This document shows, in pieces, positions 50,766 to 60,304 of a DNA stretch of 64,000 bases. The notes below the pieces were generated by a model. The model had not been told where the DNA came from and ran no database searches. It saw nothing but the letters and a program-made list of their open reading frames with translations. The stretch spans positions 1 to 64,000 of the forward strand of contig JBOHFK010000009.1 of assembly GCA_050699635.1 (NCBI GenBank). Reading direction: 5' to 3'. This stretch comes from GCA-003244245 sp050699635 (GTDB lineage: Bacteria > Actinomycetota > Actinomycetes > Mycobacteriales > Pseudonocardiaceae). A program made the position numbers and the translations under genes. Position 1 is the stretch's first letter, and each line of letters starts with the position of its first letter.

Positions 50766-52117
50766 TCAGCTCCGGAAGTCGATAGAGCGCACCCATTTGG
50801 TGTTGTGCACACCGGGCAGCGCGGGAATGATGATGCGGGCGGGGTAGCCGTGGTCGACCGACAGGTCGGCGCCGTTGACCTGCAGGGCGAGCAGCGAGTC
50901 GGGATGCAGGACCTGGCCGGCCGTCAGCGTGGCGTGGTTGAACCCGCCCGCCTTCTCCAGTGACCGCACCATCGCCGAGTGGGGTGCCGCCACGCCAGCG
51001 AGTCCGGCGAGGTCAGCCAGCCGGACCCCGGTCCAGGTCTGGGTGGTGGACCAGCCCTCGACGCAGGCGATGGGCAGGGTCGCGGTGTGTTGCGGCATGG
51101 CCATCAGCGCGGCCCGGTCCAGGGTCACCGGGCGTGGGCCGCCGCCCAGTGACAGGGTCCAGGAGGCGCCGGTGTCGGCCGGGGTGATCGCGGCCGCGGT
51201 GGCGGTGCGGTTGACCTGGAAGTCGTTGGGCCCGTCACCGTAGGACCGGCCGCGGGGTATCAGTAGCGCGGCACCGCGCGCGCCGTCGAAGGCCTGCCCG
51301 GCGGTCAGCACCGCGACGAGCAGCGAGCCCCACCGACCAGCGCCAGCGCACCGCGCCGGCTCAGCGTCGCCGGGGCCGGGTCGGTCGCGACCAGGCCGTC
51401 GGCGTCGGGCGGCTCCGGGCGGGTCTGGGCCAGCGGGGTGCGCAGTTCGGCGCGCAGTGAGCGGGACCGCAGGTTGGTGATCATGCGGGGGAGTTTGAGG
51501 GCCACGTGCACCACGAACCCGGCGATGAACACCCAGGCGCCGTAGTAGTGCGCGGTGTAGAAGTTGAACCCGAACAGGTAGTCGTACTGGATGTTCAGCA
51601 CGCCGGTGGCGATCTCGAACAGAATCCCGCCGACGAGCATCAGCAGCGACAGCCGTTCCAGTACCTGGGCCAGCGAGCGGGCCGGTGGCCAGCTGAACAG
51701 CTTGGGTGCCACCGACCACAGCTTGGCCAGCACGATCGGGATGATCACCAAGCCGACGCCGATATGCAGCCCCTCGGTCAGCCGGAACAGCCACGACGGT
51801 CGGGTGGGCCAGTCGAACTGGGGCAGCCGGAGCCAGCCGACGTGCGCCGGGATCGCCTGGCCGAACTGCGGGCTGTAGGCGAGGTAGTCGAGCAGCCCGG
51901 TGATGATGACCAGGGGCAGCGCGGCCAGCAGGACCGCGCCGAACACCGAGGTCAGCCACGGTCCGCGCAGCGGGCTGCGCCAGGCCCGGAGCCGACTGTG
52001 GCCCGGCGGTGGATTGTCCTCCAGCTTGCGCCACAGCCCGGCGGGAAATCCATAGGTGGGATCCTCGACGTCCCTGCCCGGGTCGTCAGGCTTGGTGGAC
52101 CCTGGTGGTCTGATCAT
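50766..52117 (-). pseudogene. Cytochrome b561-like / molybdopterin oxidoreductase fusion, frameshifted
   Basis: ATG 52117 (GGAGGG upstream) opens a protein with four or five membrane helices and His residues for haem (GLLDYLAYSPQFG, GLHIGVGLVIIP, FYTAHYYGAWVFIAGFVVHV). After RRGALALVGG the frame is lost at CCCC (51328-51331) and the rest, a sulfite-oxidase-type molybdopterin domain (GRSYGDGPNDFQVNRTA, IACVEGWSTTQTWTGVRLAD, VDHGYPARIIIPALPG), is read in another frame to 50766. One missing base explains it. Repaired length is about 450 residues. The molybdopterin Cys is present (CVEGWS). Confidence 0.78.
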
Positions 52118-53775
52118 CGACGATTCCCTCCTTCGGTCGGTGTGCATGGGTGAGCCCGGCGCGTTGGCCCGCGATCATGCGGTCGGCGAACCGGGCGGCC
52201 AGGGCCATGATCGTGAGCGCCGGGTTGGCCGCCCCCTGGGTGGGCAGCACGCTGCCGTCGGTGATGAACAGGTTGGGCACCGCGAAGGTGCGCAGGTCCG
52301 CATCGACCACGCCGTGGCGTTCGTCGGCGCCCATCCGGGCTCCGCCCACCAGGTGCGCGGAGCGCTGGATCGTGATGACCTCCTCGGCGCCGGCGGCGCG
52401 CAGGATGTCCTCCATGGTGGCTTGCGCGGCCGCCATCATGCGGTTGTCGTTGTCGCACCGGGAGTAGGACATCTGGGCGACCGGCAGCCCGTGCCGGTCG
52501 GTCTCGGCGAGGGTGACCCTGTTGTCCGCCTGCGGGAGGAACTCGCAGAGCGCACCGAGGCTGGCCCAGTGCACGTAGTCGCGCATGTACTCGCGCAGCA
52601 CCGCACCCCAGTGACCTTGGGCCATGACGTGCTCGGCGTAGGTGATCGGCAGCGGTGAGACGTTCTGGATGGCGTAACCGCGGGCGTAGTCCTTGCTCGG
52701 GTCGGTCTCATAGAACTGCTCGGTGGACACCTCGGGCGGCGGTGCCTTGACCATCCGGATCTCCGCGGCGAACCGCCCGGCGGTCTGCGGTGCGCCTTGG
52801 ACCATCAGGTAGCGCCCGGCTCACCGACGGCAGCATCGTGCGGGGCCCGGCCTCTGCGCCCCAGCCCACCTACCAGACCCGGGTTCGCGACGAGAAAATT
52901 GAGGTCCGGTCGCTGGACTGAGATCCGCTTCACTTCACCCCGGTGGCCCGGCCGATGTGCTCGTCGAGCAGGACCCGGTTGACCATGCAGTCGGCCCGCA
53001 CTTCGGCGCCGTGGGCCAGCGCGTCCGGGACGTGGGTGATCAGCGGTGAGGCCTTCGCGTTGACCTTGCAGCCCTGCAGGCAGAAGCCGCGGTAGATGCA
53101 GTGCGCGCGGTTGCCGAACCGGCCGTTGGTGATGGCGACCGGGCCGACCCGGGCCGGGATGCCCAGCGCCGCGGCGCCGCGCAGGAACACCTCACCGTTG
53201 CCCCCGACGGGGTGCGCGTGATGCGGGTAGCTGTGCGGGTCGCCCCACGGCCAGTGCTGACCGGCCACCGGCAGCTCCTGCTCGAGGGCGGCGTAGTAGG
53301 GCTTGAGGTCGGCGTAGTCGATCGGCCAGTCCGCGCCGACGCCGTCGCGGGTTCGGGTGGTGAAGTCCGAAGGATGGAACCGGGGCACGTAGCCGGCGTA
53401 GTGCACCATCGATCCGCCGACGCCACGCCCGGAGTTGTTGGAGCCCAGCGGGACCGGGTCCGCGCCGCCGATCACCCGCGGCTCGGTCCAGTACAGCCGG
53501 TGGGAGGCCCGCTCGTCGGAGACCCAGTCTTTGTCGGGATCCCAGAACGGTCCGGCGTCCAGCGCCACCACCTGCCACCCGGCGCGGGCGAGGCGCTGCG
53601 CCACCGTCGCCCCGCCGGCGCCGCAACCCACGATGACCAGGTCGACCTCGTCGTCGTGGGCGTAGCGGCGCATGTCGCGGCGCAGCTGGTGGTTGGTGTG
53701 GTCGTCGCCGGTGGGCAGCAGCCAGGCCGACGCGTTACGGGCCCGGACGGCGGCATCGGTCAGAGTGCGGCTCAT
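52086..53775 (-). pseudogene. GMC-family oxidoreductase, split by a deletion and a foreign insert
   Basis: The first part (53775 to 52930) has the FAD motif VIVGCGAGGATVAQRLARAG and HYAGYVPRFHPSDF, ending GRATGVK and TGA. The second part (about 52814 to 52086) begins YLMVQGAPQTAGRF and ends with the GMC signature GSVLPTQGAANPALTIMALA. The middle ~40-60 residues are missing and a 105-base Rieske-protein tail on the other strand fills the gap. Neither half is a functional flavoenzyme. In the operon it should be the catalytic partner of the gluconate-dehydrogenase-subunit-3-like protein. Confidence 0.8.
52817..52921 (+). pseudogene. Rieske [2Fe-2S] protein tail inserted in the GMC gene
   Basis: The plus strand reads RLTDGSIVRGPASAPQPTYQ, TRVRDEKIEVRSLD and a TGA at 52919. 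This is the usual C-terminal end of Rieske-domain ferredoxins (G-x-V-x-G-P-A-x-x-P, then a short beta strand). The cluster-binding part and start are absent. It lies exactly at the GMC deletion point. Confidence 0.6.
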
Positions 53776-54548
53776 CGGCTGCTCGCGCCGTCACCGCTCG
53801 CGTCGTCACTGCATGCGTCGTCACTGCTTGCGTCGTCACTGTGTGCGCCGCCACCGCTGCCGGGCCGGTGCGCCTGCCGGGCCTGCTCCACGCGGGCCGC
53901 CCAGGGCACTGGGTCGCGGGGGTCGTGCTCGCCGGCCTCCCAGCCCTCCCGCTTGCCCACGCCGATGGCCTTGTAGCCGCGGGGGTAGGCCGGTCCGCCG
54001 AAGCCGATCTCGTTCCACGCCCAGGGATGGGAGTAGAACGCGGCGCACGCGTAGCGGGTCCAGAGGCTCCACACGTGGGCGGCCTGCCAGCCATGCCAGT
54101 GATCGGCGTCCTGCACGCCCTGCACCAGCCGGCCCTGGTGATCCAGGTCCAGCGCGGGGAAGCGGGCACCAGTGGAGGCCACCGCGTCCAGGTCGAGCGT
54201 GGCCAGGGTGTCCCGCCAGGCCTGCCGATCCTCGGGTAGGTCCTCGTAGCGCCAGCCGTCGGTCTCGTTGGCTGCCAGGCGTGCATCGACCAGGTGCAGG
54301 ACCGGGACCCGGGGTTCGGTGTGCTGGCCGAGCAACAGGTCGAACAGGGCGGCCGCGGTGGGCGCCTCGGTGATGGAGAAGAAACTCAGCTCCGCCGGTG
54401 GTTGGAGGCGGGCCAGCACGACTCCGGCGGTCAGCTCGTCCCAGTGCGCCACCTGGTCGAGCACGTCGAAGCCGGGGAAGCGGCCCAGCCCACCCGGTGT
54501 GATCGAACGCTGTGTAACCGCGTGCTTGCTGGGTGCCCGGAACGGCAT
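53772..54548 (-). CDS. Gluconate 2-dehydrogenase subunit 3-like protein
   Basis: 258 residues from ATG 54548. The core resembles the small subunit of membrane-bound gluconate/GMC dehydrogenases (ARFPALDLDHQGRLVQGVQD; AFYSHPWAWNEIGFGGPAYP; YPRGYKAIG). The C-terminus contains a 15-bp-period repeat (SDDASSDDACSDDAS). The stop overlaps the GMC start (ATGA). It normally supports export and assembly of the FAD subunit. Confidence 0.8.
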   Translation of the reverse strand: MPFRAPSKHAVTQRSITPGGLGRFPGFDVLDQVAHWDELTAGVVLARLQPPAELSFFSITEAPTAAALFDLLLGQHTEPRVPVLHLVDARLAANETDGWRYEDLPEDRQAWRDTLATLDLDAVASTGARFPALDLDHQGRLVQGVQDADHWHGWQAAHVWSLWTRYACAAFYSHPWAWNEIGFGGPAYPRGYKAIGVGKREGWEAGEHDPRDPVPWAARVEQARQAHRPGSGGGAHSDDASSDDACSDDASGDGASSR

Positions 54549-54549
54549 G

Positions 54550-55032
54550 TCAGTCCTCCTCCCGGCGCAGCACCGCCGCGAGCAGCCCCATCCCGCCGAC
54601 CATGCTGGCCAGCAGCGGGGCGAAGGCGGGCGGGCCCATCTCGGCGTTGTAGCGCAGGTTGTGCCAGCCACCGGGCTTCTGCACAATGCCCCGCCAGTGC
54701 AGGTAGGTGCCCTGCAGGCCGTTGGCGACGACGACCGCGGAGGCCAGCGGCAGCACCGTCTTCGCTGCGCGCCGGGAGAACACTGCCGCGATGCCCGCCG
54801 GCACCAGAGTCGGCACGATCACGATCGGCCACCACATCATCTTGTTGCCGAAGCTGGCGGAGTCATGCTCCAGCCAGATCTCGGCCGCGGTGATCACCGC
54901 ACCGGCGGCGGTGAGCGCCGACAGTGAGCGCTCGAAACGACCGGTGCGGACGTCGCGCAGCAGCCGGTCGATGCCGGCGATGCCCTCGCGAGCCGGGTGC
55001 CGGGCGACCCGACGGGTCAGTCTGGCGCCCAT
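54550..55032 (-). CDS. Small membrane protein of the redox operon
   Basis: 160 residues with three or four membrane helices (LTAAGAVITAAEIWLEH; MMWWPIVIVPTLVPAGIAAV; VLPLASAVVVANGLQGTYL; PLLASMVGGMGLLAAVL). Found in the same position next to GMC/subunit 3 genes in other actinobacteria, as far as I recall. It lies one base from each neighbour. Function unknown; may hold the complex in the membrane. Confidence 0.7.
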   Translation of the reverse strand: MGARLTRRVARHPAREGIAGIDRLLRDVRTGRFERSLSALTAAGAVITAAEIWLEHDSASFGNKMMWWPIVIVPTLVPAGIAAVFSRRAAKTVLPLASAVVVANGLQGTYLHWRGIVQKPGGWHNLRYNAEMGPPAFAPLLASMVGGMGLLAAVLRREED

Positions 55033-55033
55033 C

Positions 55034-56827
55034 TCAGTGCCCCTTGGGGGTGGGCAGGAACTCCTGCAGCTTCTGCTTCACGCCGGTGCGCAGGACGCCC
55101 AGCGCGTCCTCGTCGCCCTTGAGCATCGCCTCGGCGGCCCCTTTGATCTGCTCGAAGGTGGCGTGCGGCGGGATCGGCGGAACGTTGGGATCGGTACGGA
55201 CATCCAGCACGGCCGGGCGGTCCGCGGCGAAGGCCCGCTCCCAGGCCGGGCCGACGTCTTCGGGTTTGTCCACGTGGATGGCCAGCAGGTCCAGGCTGGC
55301 GGCGAAGCGCGCGTAGTCGACGTCGGGCAGGGTCTGCGATTCGACGAACTTCGGCGCGCCCGCCATCGCCCGCAGCTCCCAGGTGACCTGGTTGAGGTCG
55401 TTGTTGTGCAGCACCGCGACTACCAGCCGGGGATCGCGCCATTGCCGCCAGTAGTGCGCCACGGTGATCAGCTCCGCGAGGCCATTCATCTGCATCGCCC
55501 CGTCACCCACCAGGGCCAGCACGGGGCGGTCGGGGTGGGCGAACTTCGCGCCGATCGCATAGGGCACCCCGGGGCCCATGGTGGCCAGGTTCCCCGACAG
55601 GGACCCGCGCATGCTGCCGCGGATCTTCAGGCAGCGGGCGTACCAGTTGGCCGAGGACCCCGAGTCCGCGGTGATGATCGCGTCGTCGGGGATGCGACCG
55701 TTGAGCTCCCAGACCAGCCGCATCGGGTTGACCGGGTCGGCCTCGGTCATCGACTGCCGCTCGACCACCCCCCACCAGTGCGCGACCCACTGCTCCACCT
55801 GCTCGCGCCAGGACCGGTCGGTCTTGCGGGTCAGCGCGGGCAGCAGCGCCCGCAGCGTGGTGGCGGCGTCCCCGACCAGGTTGACCTCGTTGGGGTAACG
55901 CAGGCCCACCAGTCCCCCGTCGATGTCGATCTGGACCCCACGGGCCTGGTCGAGCTTGGGCAGGAACTGGGTGTACGGGAAGCTCGACCCGACGGTGAGC
56001 AACGTGTCACAACCCTGCATCAGCTCATAACTCGCCCGGGTGCCGAGCAGCCCGATCGACCCGGTGACGAACGGCAGTTCGTCGGGCAGCACGTCCTTGC
56101 CCAGCAGCGCCTTCGCCACACCGGCGCCGAGCAGGTCGGCCACCTCGAGCACCTCGTCGCGGGCGCCCCGGGCGCCCTGCCCGACGAGGATCGCGACCTT
56201 CTCCCCGGCGTTGAGGATCTCCGCCGCGCGGGCGACGCCGGTGTCGTCTGGGGTGGACGTCGGCCACCTGATGCCCAGGCTGGAGGGCACCTGCTTGAAG
56301 ACGTGCCCGGGCGGGCTGTAGGTCAGGTCCTGCACATCGGCGGGGATGATGATGCAGGTCGGGGCGCGGTGGGTCAGCGCGACCCGGATGGCCCGGTCGA
56401 GGAGGTTGGGCAGCTGTTCGGGCACGGTGGCCATCTGCACGTAGTGGTGCGCGACATCCTTGAACAGCGACAGCAGGTCGACCTCCTGCTGGTAGGACCC
56501 GCCCATCGCCGAGCGGGCGGTCTGCCCGACGATCGCCACCACCGGCACGTGGTCGAGCAACGCGTCGTACAGGCCGTTGAGCAGGTGGATCGCGCCGGGG
56601 CCGGAGGTGGCCATGCAGACCCCGACCCGGCCGCTGAACTTCGCATACCCGACCGCCTCGAAGGCCGACATCTCCTCGTGCCGGGACTGGATGAACTCCG
56701 GCTTGTTGTCTGCCCGGCCGAACGCCGCCAGGATCCCGTTGATCCCGTCGCCGGCGTAGGCGAAGACCTTGTCCACCTCCCAGGCCCGCAGGCGCTCTAG
56801 CAGGTAGTCGGCGACGGTCTGACTCAT
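55034..56827 (-). CDS. Thiamine-pyrophosphate enzyme (pyruvate oxidase/acetolactate-synthase-like)
   Basis: 597 residues. Catalytic Glu in SRHEEMSAFEAVGYAKFSG, middle FAD/NAD-like domain (AILVGQGARGARDEVLEVAD), and the TPP/Mg2+ motif GDGAMQMNGLAELITVAHYW ending LHNNDLN. This sequence type is annotated as 'thiamine pyrophosphate-requiring protein' or pyruvate oxidase. It probably decarboxylates a 2-oxo acid. Placement after an enolase-superfamily gene suggests sugar-acid breakdown. Confidence 0.87.
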   Translation of the reverse strand: MSQTVADYLLERLRAWEVDKVFAYAGDGINGILAAFGRADNKPEFIQSRHEEMSAFEAVGYAKFSGRVGVCMATSGPGAIHLLNGLYDALLDHVPVVAIVGQTARSAMGGSYQQEVDLLSLFKDVAHHYVQMATVPEQLPNLLDRAIRVALTHRAPTCIIIPADVQDLTYSPPGHVFKQVPSSLGIRWPTSTPDDTGVARAAEILNAGEKVAILVGQGARGARDEVLEVADLLGAGVAKALLGKDVLPDELPFVTGSIGLLGTRASYELMQGCDTLLTVGSSFPYTQFLPKLDQARGVQIDIDGGLVGLRYPNEVNLVGDAATTLRALLPALTRKTDRSWREQVEQWVAHWWGVVERQSMTEADPVNPMRLVWELNGRIPDDAIITADSGSSANWYARCLKIRGSMRGSLSGNLATMGPGVPYAIGAKFAHPDRPVLALVGDGAMQMNGLAELITVAHYWRQWRDPRLVVAVLHNNDLNQVTWELRAMAGAPKFVESQTLPDVDYARFAASLDLLAIHVDKPEDVGPAWERAFAADRPAVLDVRTDPNVPPIPPHATFEQIKGAAEAMLKGDEDALGVLRTGVKQKLQEFLPTPKGH

Positions 56828-56857
56828 GGCTGGTGCTCCTCAGGTTGGGGATCGTGC

Positions 56858-57975
56858 TCAGGCGACCCGGAACTGCTTCGCGTCGATGGTTCTCAGCGAC
56901 AGGCCAAGACCGGGCCGGTCCGGGTCGGGGCGCAACACCCCGGCCCGGGGGGACAGCGCACCGTCGAAGAGCAGGTCCTCGATGCGCGCGTGGTCGTGGA
57001 AGTACTCCAGGTGCCGCAGGTTCGGCACGCCGAGCGCGACGTGGGCGTGCAGGGTCGGCGCGCAGTGCCCGGAGACCTGCAGGTTGTGCGCGGCGGCCAC
57101 CGCGGCCGCGCGCAGGAACTCGGTGATGCCACCGCAGCGGGTGACGTCGATCTGCAGGCAGTCCACCGCCTGCGCGGCCACCATCCGCGCGAAGTAGACC
57201 AGGTCGTAGCCGTACTCCCCGGCGGTGACGTCGGCGCTGCACTGGTCGCGGACCTCCCGCAGCCCGGCCAGGTCATCCGAGGACACCGGCTCCTCGAACC
57301 AGGTGACACCGGCCTCGGCCAGCGCCCGGCCGACCCGCACCGCCTGCTTGCGGGTGTACCCGCCGTTGGCGTCGACGTAGACCTCGACGCCAGCACCCAC
57401 CGTCTCGCGCACCAGCGCGACCCGGGCCAGGTCGCGGGGCTCACGGCTCCCCCAGGACTCACCGATCTTGATCTTCACGCGGGGGATGCCGAGCTCGTGG
57501 GTCCACTGGTTCAGCTGGGCCCGGGTGGTGGCGTCGTCGTAGGTGGTGAAGCCGCCGCTGCCATAGACCGGCACGGTGTCGCGGCAGCGACCGACCAGGG
57601 TGGACACGGCAACGCCGAGCAACCGCGCCTTGAGATCCCACAGCGGATGTCCACCGCGGAGATGGCACACGACACCAGGCCGGGGCGGCCGAGGTTGCGG
57701 CAGGCCCGGACCATGCCCTCCCACAGCCCGGGGATGTCCATCGGGTCGCCGCCGTGCAGCACGCCGGTGAGCTGGTGATCGACAACGGCCTGGCAGCCGG
57801 CCCCGGCGTAGGTCCAGCCCAGACCCTCCGACCCACCCGCGCGCACGGTGACCAGCACCATCGTGGTGGACGACCAGGCGAGCGTGCCGTCGGCCTCCGG
57901 CGCGTCGGTGGGAATGTCGAACACCTCGCAGGTGACCGACTCGATACCGCCGTCACGGAGGTGGCCCAGGGTCAC
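56858..57975 (-). pseudogene. Enolase-superfamily (mandelate racemase-like) protein, frameshifted
   Basis: GTG 57975 starts the N-terminal capping domain (GIESVTCEVFDIPTDAPEAD; VDHQLTGVLHGGDPMDIPGL; LVSCAISAVDI). At about 57644 one base is missing and the rest is read in another frame: LWDLKARLLGVAVSTLVGR, VKIKIGESWG with the catalytic K-x-K, VYVDANGGYT and WFEEPVSSDDLAG (metal ligands). Repaired length is about 372 residues, normal for sugar-acid dehydratases. The GTG overlaps the stop of an SDR relic, so an SDR-dehydratase operon once existed. Confidence 0.78.
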
Positions 57976-58074
57976 GGCTGCTGTCCCGCTCCCCGACCGA
58001 GGTGGCACATGAGGCCGCCGCCCATGACGTTGGTCGCGCCGGTGACGTAGTCGGCGATCGGCGGACGGCGACAC
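57972..58074 (-). pseudogene. SDR C-terminal relic
   Basis: Reads IADYVTGATNVMGGGLMCHL then GRGAGQQP and a stop. The intact SDR at 59281-60063 ends DADYVTGATYVMDGGLMRNL then GQGA. Only the last ~30 codons remain, still coupled by GTGA to the enolase-type gene. Confidence 0.72.
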
Positions 58075-58212
58075 GCGCGAATCTCAGGCATCACGAACCC
58101 CCAAGCACGAATCAGGAAGTGCGCCGCCGGGTCCGGGGCCACGCAAGCCAGCACGTTCGGTTGCCGCACTAAGCGGCTCAGGTCGGTTAGTCACACTCTA
58201 TCGACGCCGGAG

Positions 58213-58256
58213 CGAAAGACGCGCGTCAGGATATTAAGAAATGAGAAACTGTCCGG
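58213..58256 (-). promoter_or_regulatory. Upstream motif shared with the intact SDR gene, copy B
   Basis: Plus-strand cgcgtcaggat followed by a run like attaagaaatgagaaac resembles the sequence at 60125-60155 upstream of the intact SDR. It probably was the promoter or operator of the SDR-enolase-TPP operon. Confidence 0.45.
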
Positions 58257-58419
58257 CTCGTCAGGTCGCTCGCGCTCGCCCCATGTGGGCAGCGGAGTTG
58301 ACTGAAATTTGATCCCTCTGCGAGGGCGAACAGCGGGTGACTCCGATGGGAAAGTAATGCCGGATTTGACATGAGCGTGTGAGGACCGGGGCGGCTAGGT
58401 CGCTGCCGCAGCCCGGTCG

Positions 58420-58533
58420 CTGATCCACGAGGCAGACATCGCCGCCGTGCCGGTCCGCGCGCTCACCCGGGACGGGCGCACCGGAAACACCTACGTGCTC
58501 CCTGGACCTTGGCAGGGTCCACTGCCTGTCTAA
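58420..58533 (+). pseudogene. NAD(P)H-binding (NmrA-like) protein tail relic
   Basis: The frame reads LIHEADIAAVPVRALTRDGR, TGNTYVLPGPWQGPLPV and TAA. 'IHxxDIAAVAVRAL..GxxGKxYxLTGP' is the usual C-terminal region of NmrA-like NAD(P)H-binding proteins. No start or Rossmann part remains. The rest of 58257-58727 shows nothing recognisable. Confidence 0.5.
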
Positions 58534-58727
58534 AGTTCTTACTGCGCGAGACATTCGCCGTCTATGATCAACTTGTTGCCCCGGACCCGGCAACGTGCCA
58601 GCCCATGCTGAGTGCGGAAGCTGAGGGCAACGAATCCGTGGGCACGGTGGCAGGATGGGCCATGCCGGCCGCCTGAATCGTCCCTCTGACGACAAAATTG
58701 AACTGATCTTTCAGAAAGCGGGCAACG

Positions 58728-59309
58728 ATGACTGTCGGATACGAACTCAGGGGAACTGAGGACACAGGAGAGGGAGTTTTTGCCACTCGATCCTTCCGGA
58801 TCGGAGACACAGTTATGGTTGGTGTGATCGACTGTGAGGTTGACCGAAATCACTCGCACGCCTCCCAGGTCAGCGACGGACGCTTTGTGATACATGCCGG
58901 TCTTATCCCCAAGGTGAACCACTCGTGTGACCCGAACTGCGGGATTCGCCTCAACGCCAGCGGTGCTCACGACATCGTTGCCCGTAAGCCCATCGCCTCC
59001 GGTCACGAGATCACTTTCGACTATGCCATGCGGAACTACACGATTGAGTATTTCCCAGCTTACTGCCGGTGTCGCTCGCCGCTCTGCCGTGACCGCATCA
59101 CCGGATGGAAAGATTTACCCGCCCAGCGCAAAATGGACTACCGGGGCTTCGTCGCTCCCTACCTCATCGAGATCGATAAGAACGCCGCCAGTACGTCACC
59201 GTCTCTTCCGCGTGCGGAGCCGACGACCTTTCCCCACGAGCTGGAGGCGCGAAATCTTGGCCGTACCCGCACGGCTGCTGTCACGCCCCCTGGCCGAGGT
59301 TGCGCATGA
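58728..59309 (+). CDS. SET-domain protein methyltransferase
   Basis: 193 residues. The SET core is complete: GEGVFATRSFRIGDTV, the SAM/pseudoknot motif NHSCDPN (64-70), GHEITFDYA (92-100) and a post-SET cluster C-x-C-x4-C (113-120) that may bind zinc. It probably methylates lysine in a protein. SET proteins occur in some bacteria, often gained by transfer; the target is unknown. The C-terminal 50 residues are unrelated, and the stop overlaps the end of the convergent SDR gene by 29 bases. Confidence 0.85.
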   Translation: MTVGYELRGTEDTGEGVFATRSFRIGDTVMVGVIDCEVDRNHSHASQVSDGRFVIHAGLIPKVNHSCDPNCGIRLNASGAHDIVARKPIASGHEITFDYAMRNYTIEYFPAYCRCRSPLCRDRITGWKDLPAQRKMDYRGFVAPYLIEIDKNAASTSPSLPRAEPTTFPHELEARNLGRTRTAAVTPPGRGCA

Positions 59310-60063
59310 GGCCACCGTCCATCACGTAGGTCGCGCCGGTGACGTAGTCGGCGTCGCTGGAGGCGAGGAACACCGCGAGCCGGGCGATCTCCGCCGGCTG
59401 GGCGGCGCGCTTCCACGGGATGCTCTGCACCTGCTGCTCGAGCAGATCCGGGTCGTCGATCGCCGGCTGGTTGAACGGCGTCAAGACCATGCCGGGAGCC
59501 AGGTTGTTGACGTTGATCTGCAGCGGCGCGAGTTCCAGGGTGAGCGCGCGGGTCAGGTTGCGCACCGCACCCTTGGAGCAGTCATAGTCGGCTCCGCCGG
59601 CGTTGGGGACGTCCTCGTGCACCGACGTGACATTGATGATCTTGCCCTGCCCGCCGGCCGCAATGCGAAGCTGGGCGAAACGTCGGCAGCAGAAGAAGGC
59701 GCCATAGAGGTTGGTGCGGATCGCTCGATCGAAGACCTCGGTGGACAGCTCGGCGACCGGGGTGCCGGAGGCGTCGACCCCCGCGTTGTTCATCAGGATG
59801 TCCAGGGTGTCGAAGGCTGCCACCGCGGCGTCGAACATCGCCGCCACCTGGCGCTCGTCACTGATGTCGGCCTGCACGACGACGGCCCGGCGACCGGCCG
59901 CCTCGATCTCCTTGCGGGTCTGCTCGGCCCCCTGGGCGTCGTGCAGGTAGTGCACGACGACGTCGGCGCCCTCCCGGGCGAACTCGATCGCACTCGCCTG
60001 CCCGATCCCGGAGTCGGATCCGGTGATCAGCGCCACCGCACCGGCCAGCCGTCCGGTCGTCAT
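59281..60063 (-). CDS. SDR-family oxidoreductase (glucose-1-dehydrogenase-like)
   Basis: 260 residues. NAD(P)-binding ALITGSDSGIGQASAIEFAR, NNAGVD, catalytic Ser in KIINVTSVHED and Tyr-x3-Lys in ADYDCSKGAVRN, and C-terminal YVTGATYVMDGGL. All catalytic residues present. ATG 60063. A related copy, reduced to its tail, lies at 57972. Substrate is probably a sugar or polyol. Confidence 0.88.
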   Translation of the reverse strand: MTTGRLAGAVALITGSDSGIGQASAIEFAREGADVVVHYLHDAQGAEQTRKEIEAAGRRAVVVQADISDERQVAAMFDAAVAAFDTLDILMNNAGVDASGTPVAELSTEVFDRAIRTNLYGAFFCCRRFAQLRIAAGGQGKIINVTSVHEDVPNAGGADYDCSKGAVRNLTRALTLELAPLQINVNNLAPGMVLTPFNQPAIDDPDLLEQQVQSIPWKRAAQPAEIARLAVFLASSDADYVTGATYVMDGGLMRNLGQGA

Positions 60064-60112
60064 GATCCGCTCCTCGTTGTCTGCCAGCTGAACAATGATA
60101 TCGAGGCTATGG

Positions 60113-60155
60113 GGCGGAGAAACGCGTCAGGATGTGAACAAACGAGAACAGTTCC
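60113..60155 (-). promoter_or_regulatory. Upstream motif of the SDR gene, copy A
   Basis: Plus-strand cgcgtcaggat then gtgaacaaacgagaac lies 50-90 bases before the SDR start. Eleven identical bases plus a similar AT-richer tail recur at 58213. It may be a promoter read by an alternative sigma factor, but no known consensus fits. Confidence 0.45.
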
Positions 60156-60304
60156 GAACGAGAGGCCGCCGGCGCCGCCCCCGAGGTTGGCTGAGCCTTT
60201 ACGGCCTTTACGCGAGAGGCCAATATGGACCGTGTGTGGTTCCCGAGGAAATCCGCACGCCCACTGGTCGTGAACCCGGCGCCGCTGGCACGACTGCCGG
60301 CGTG

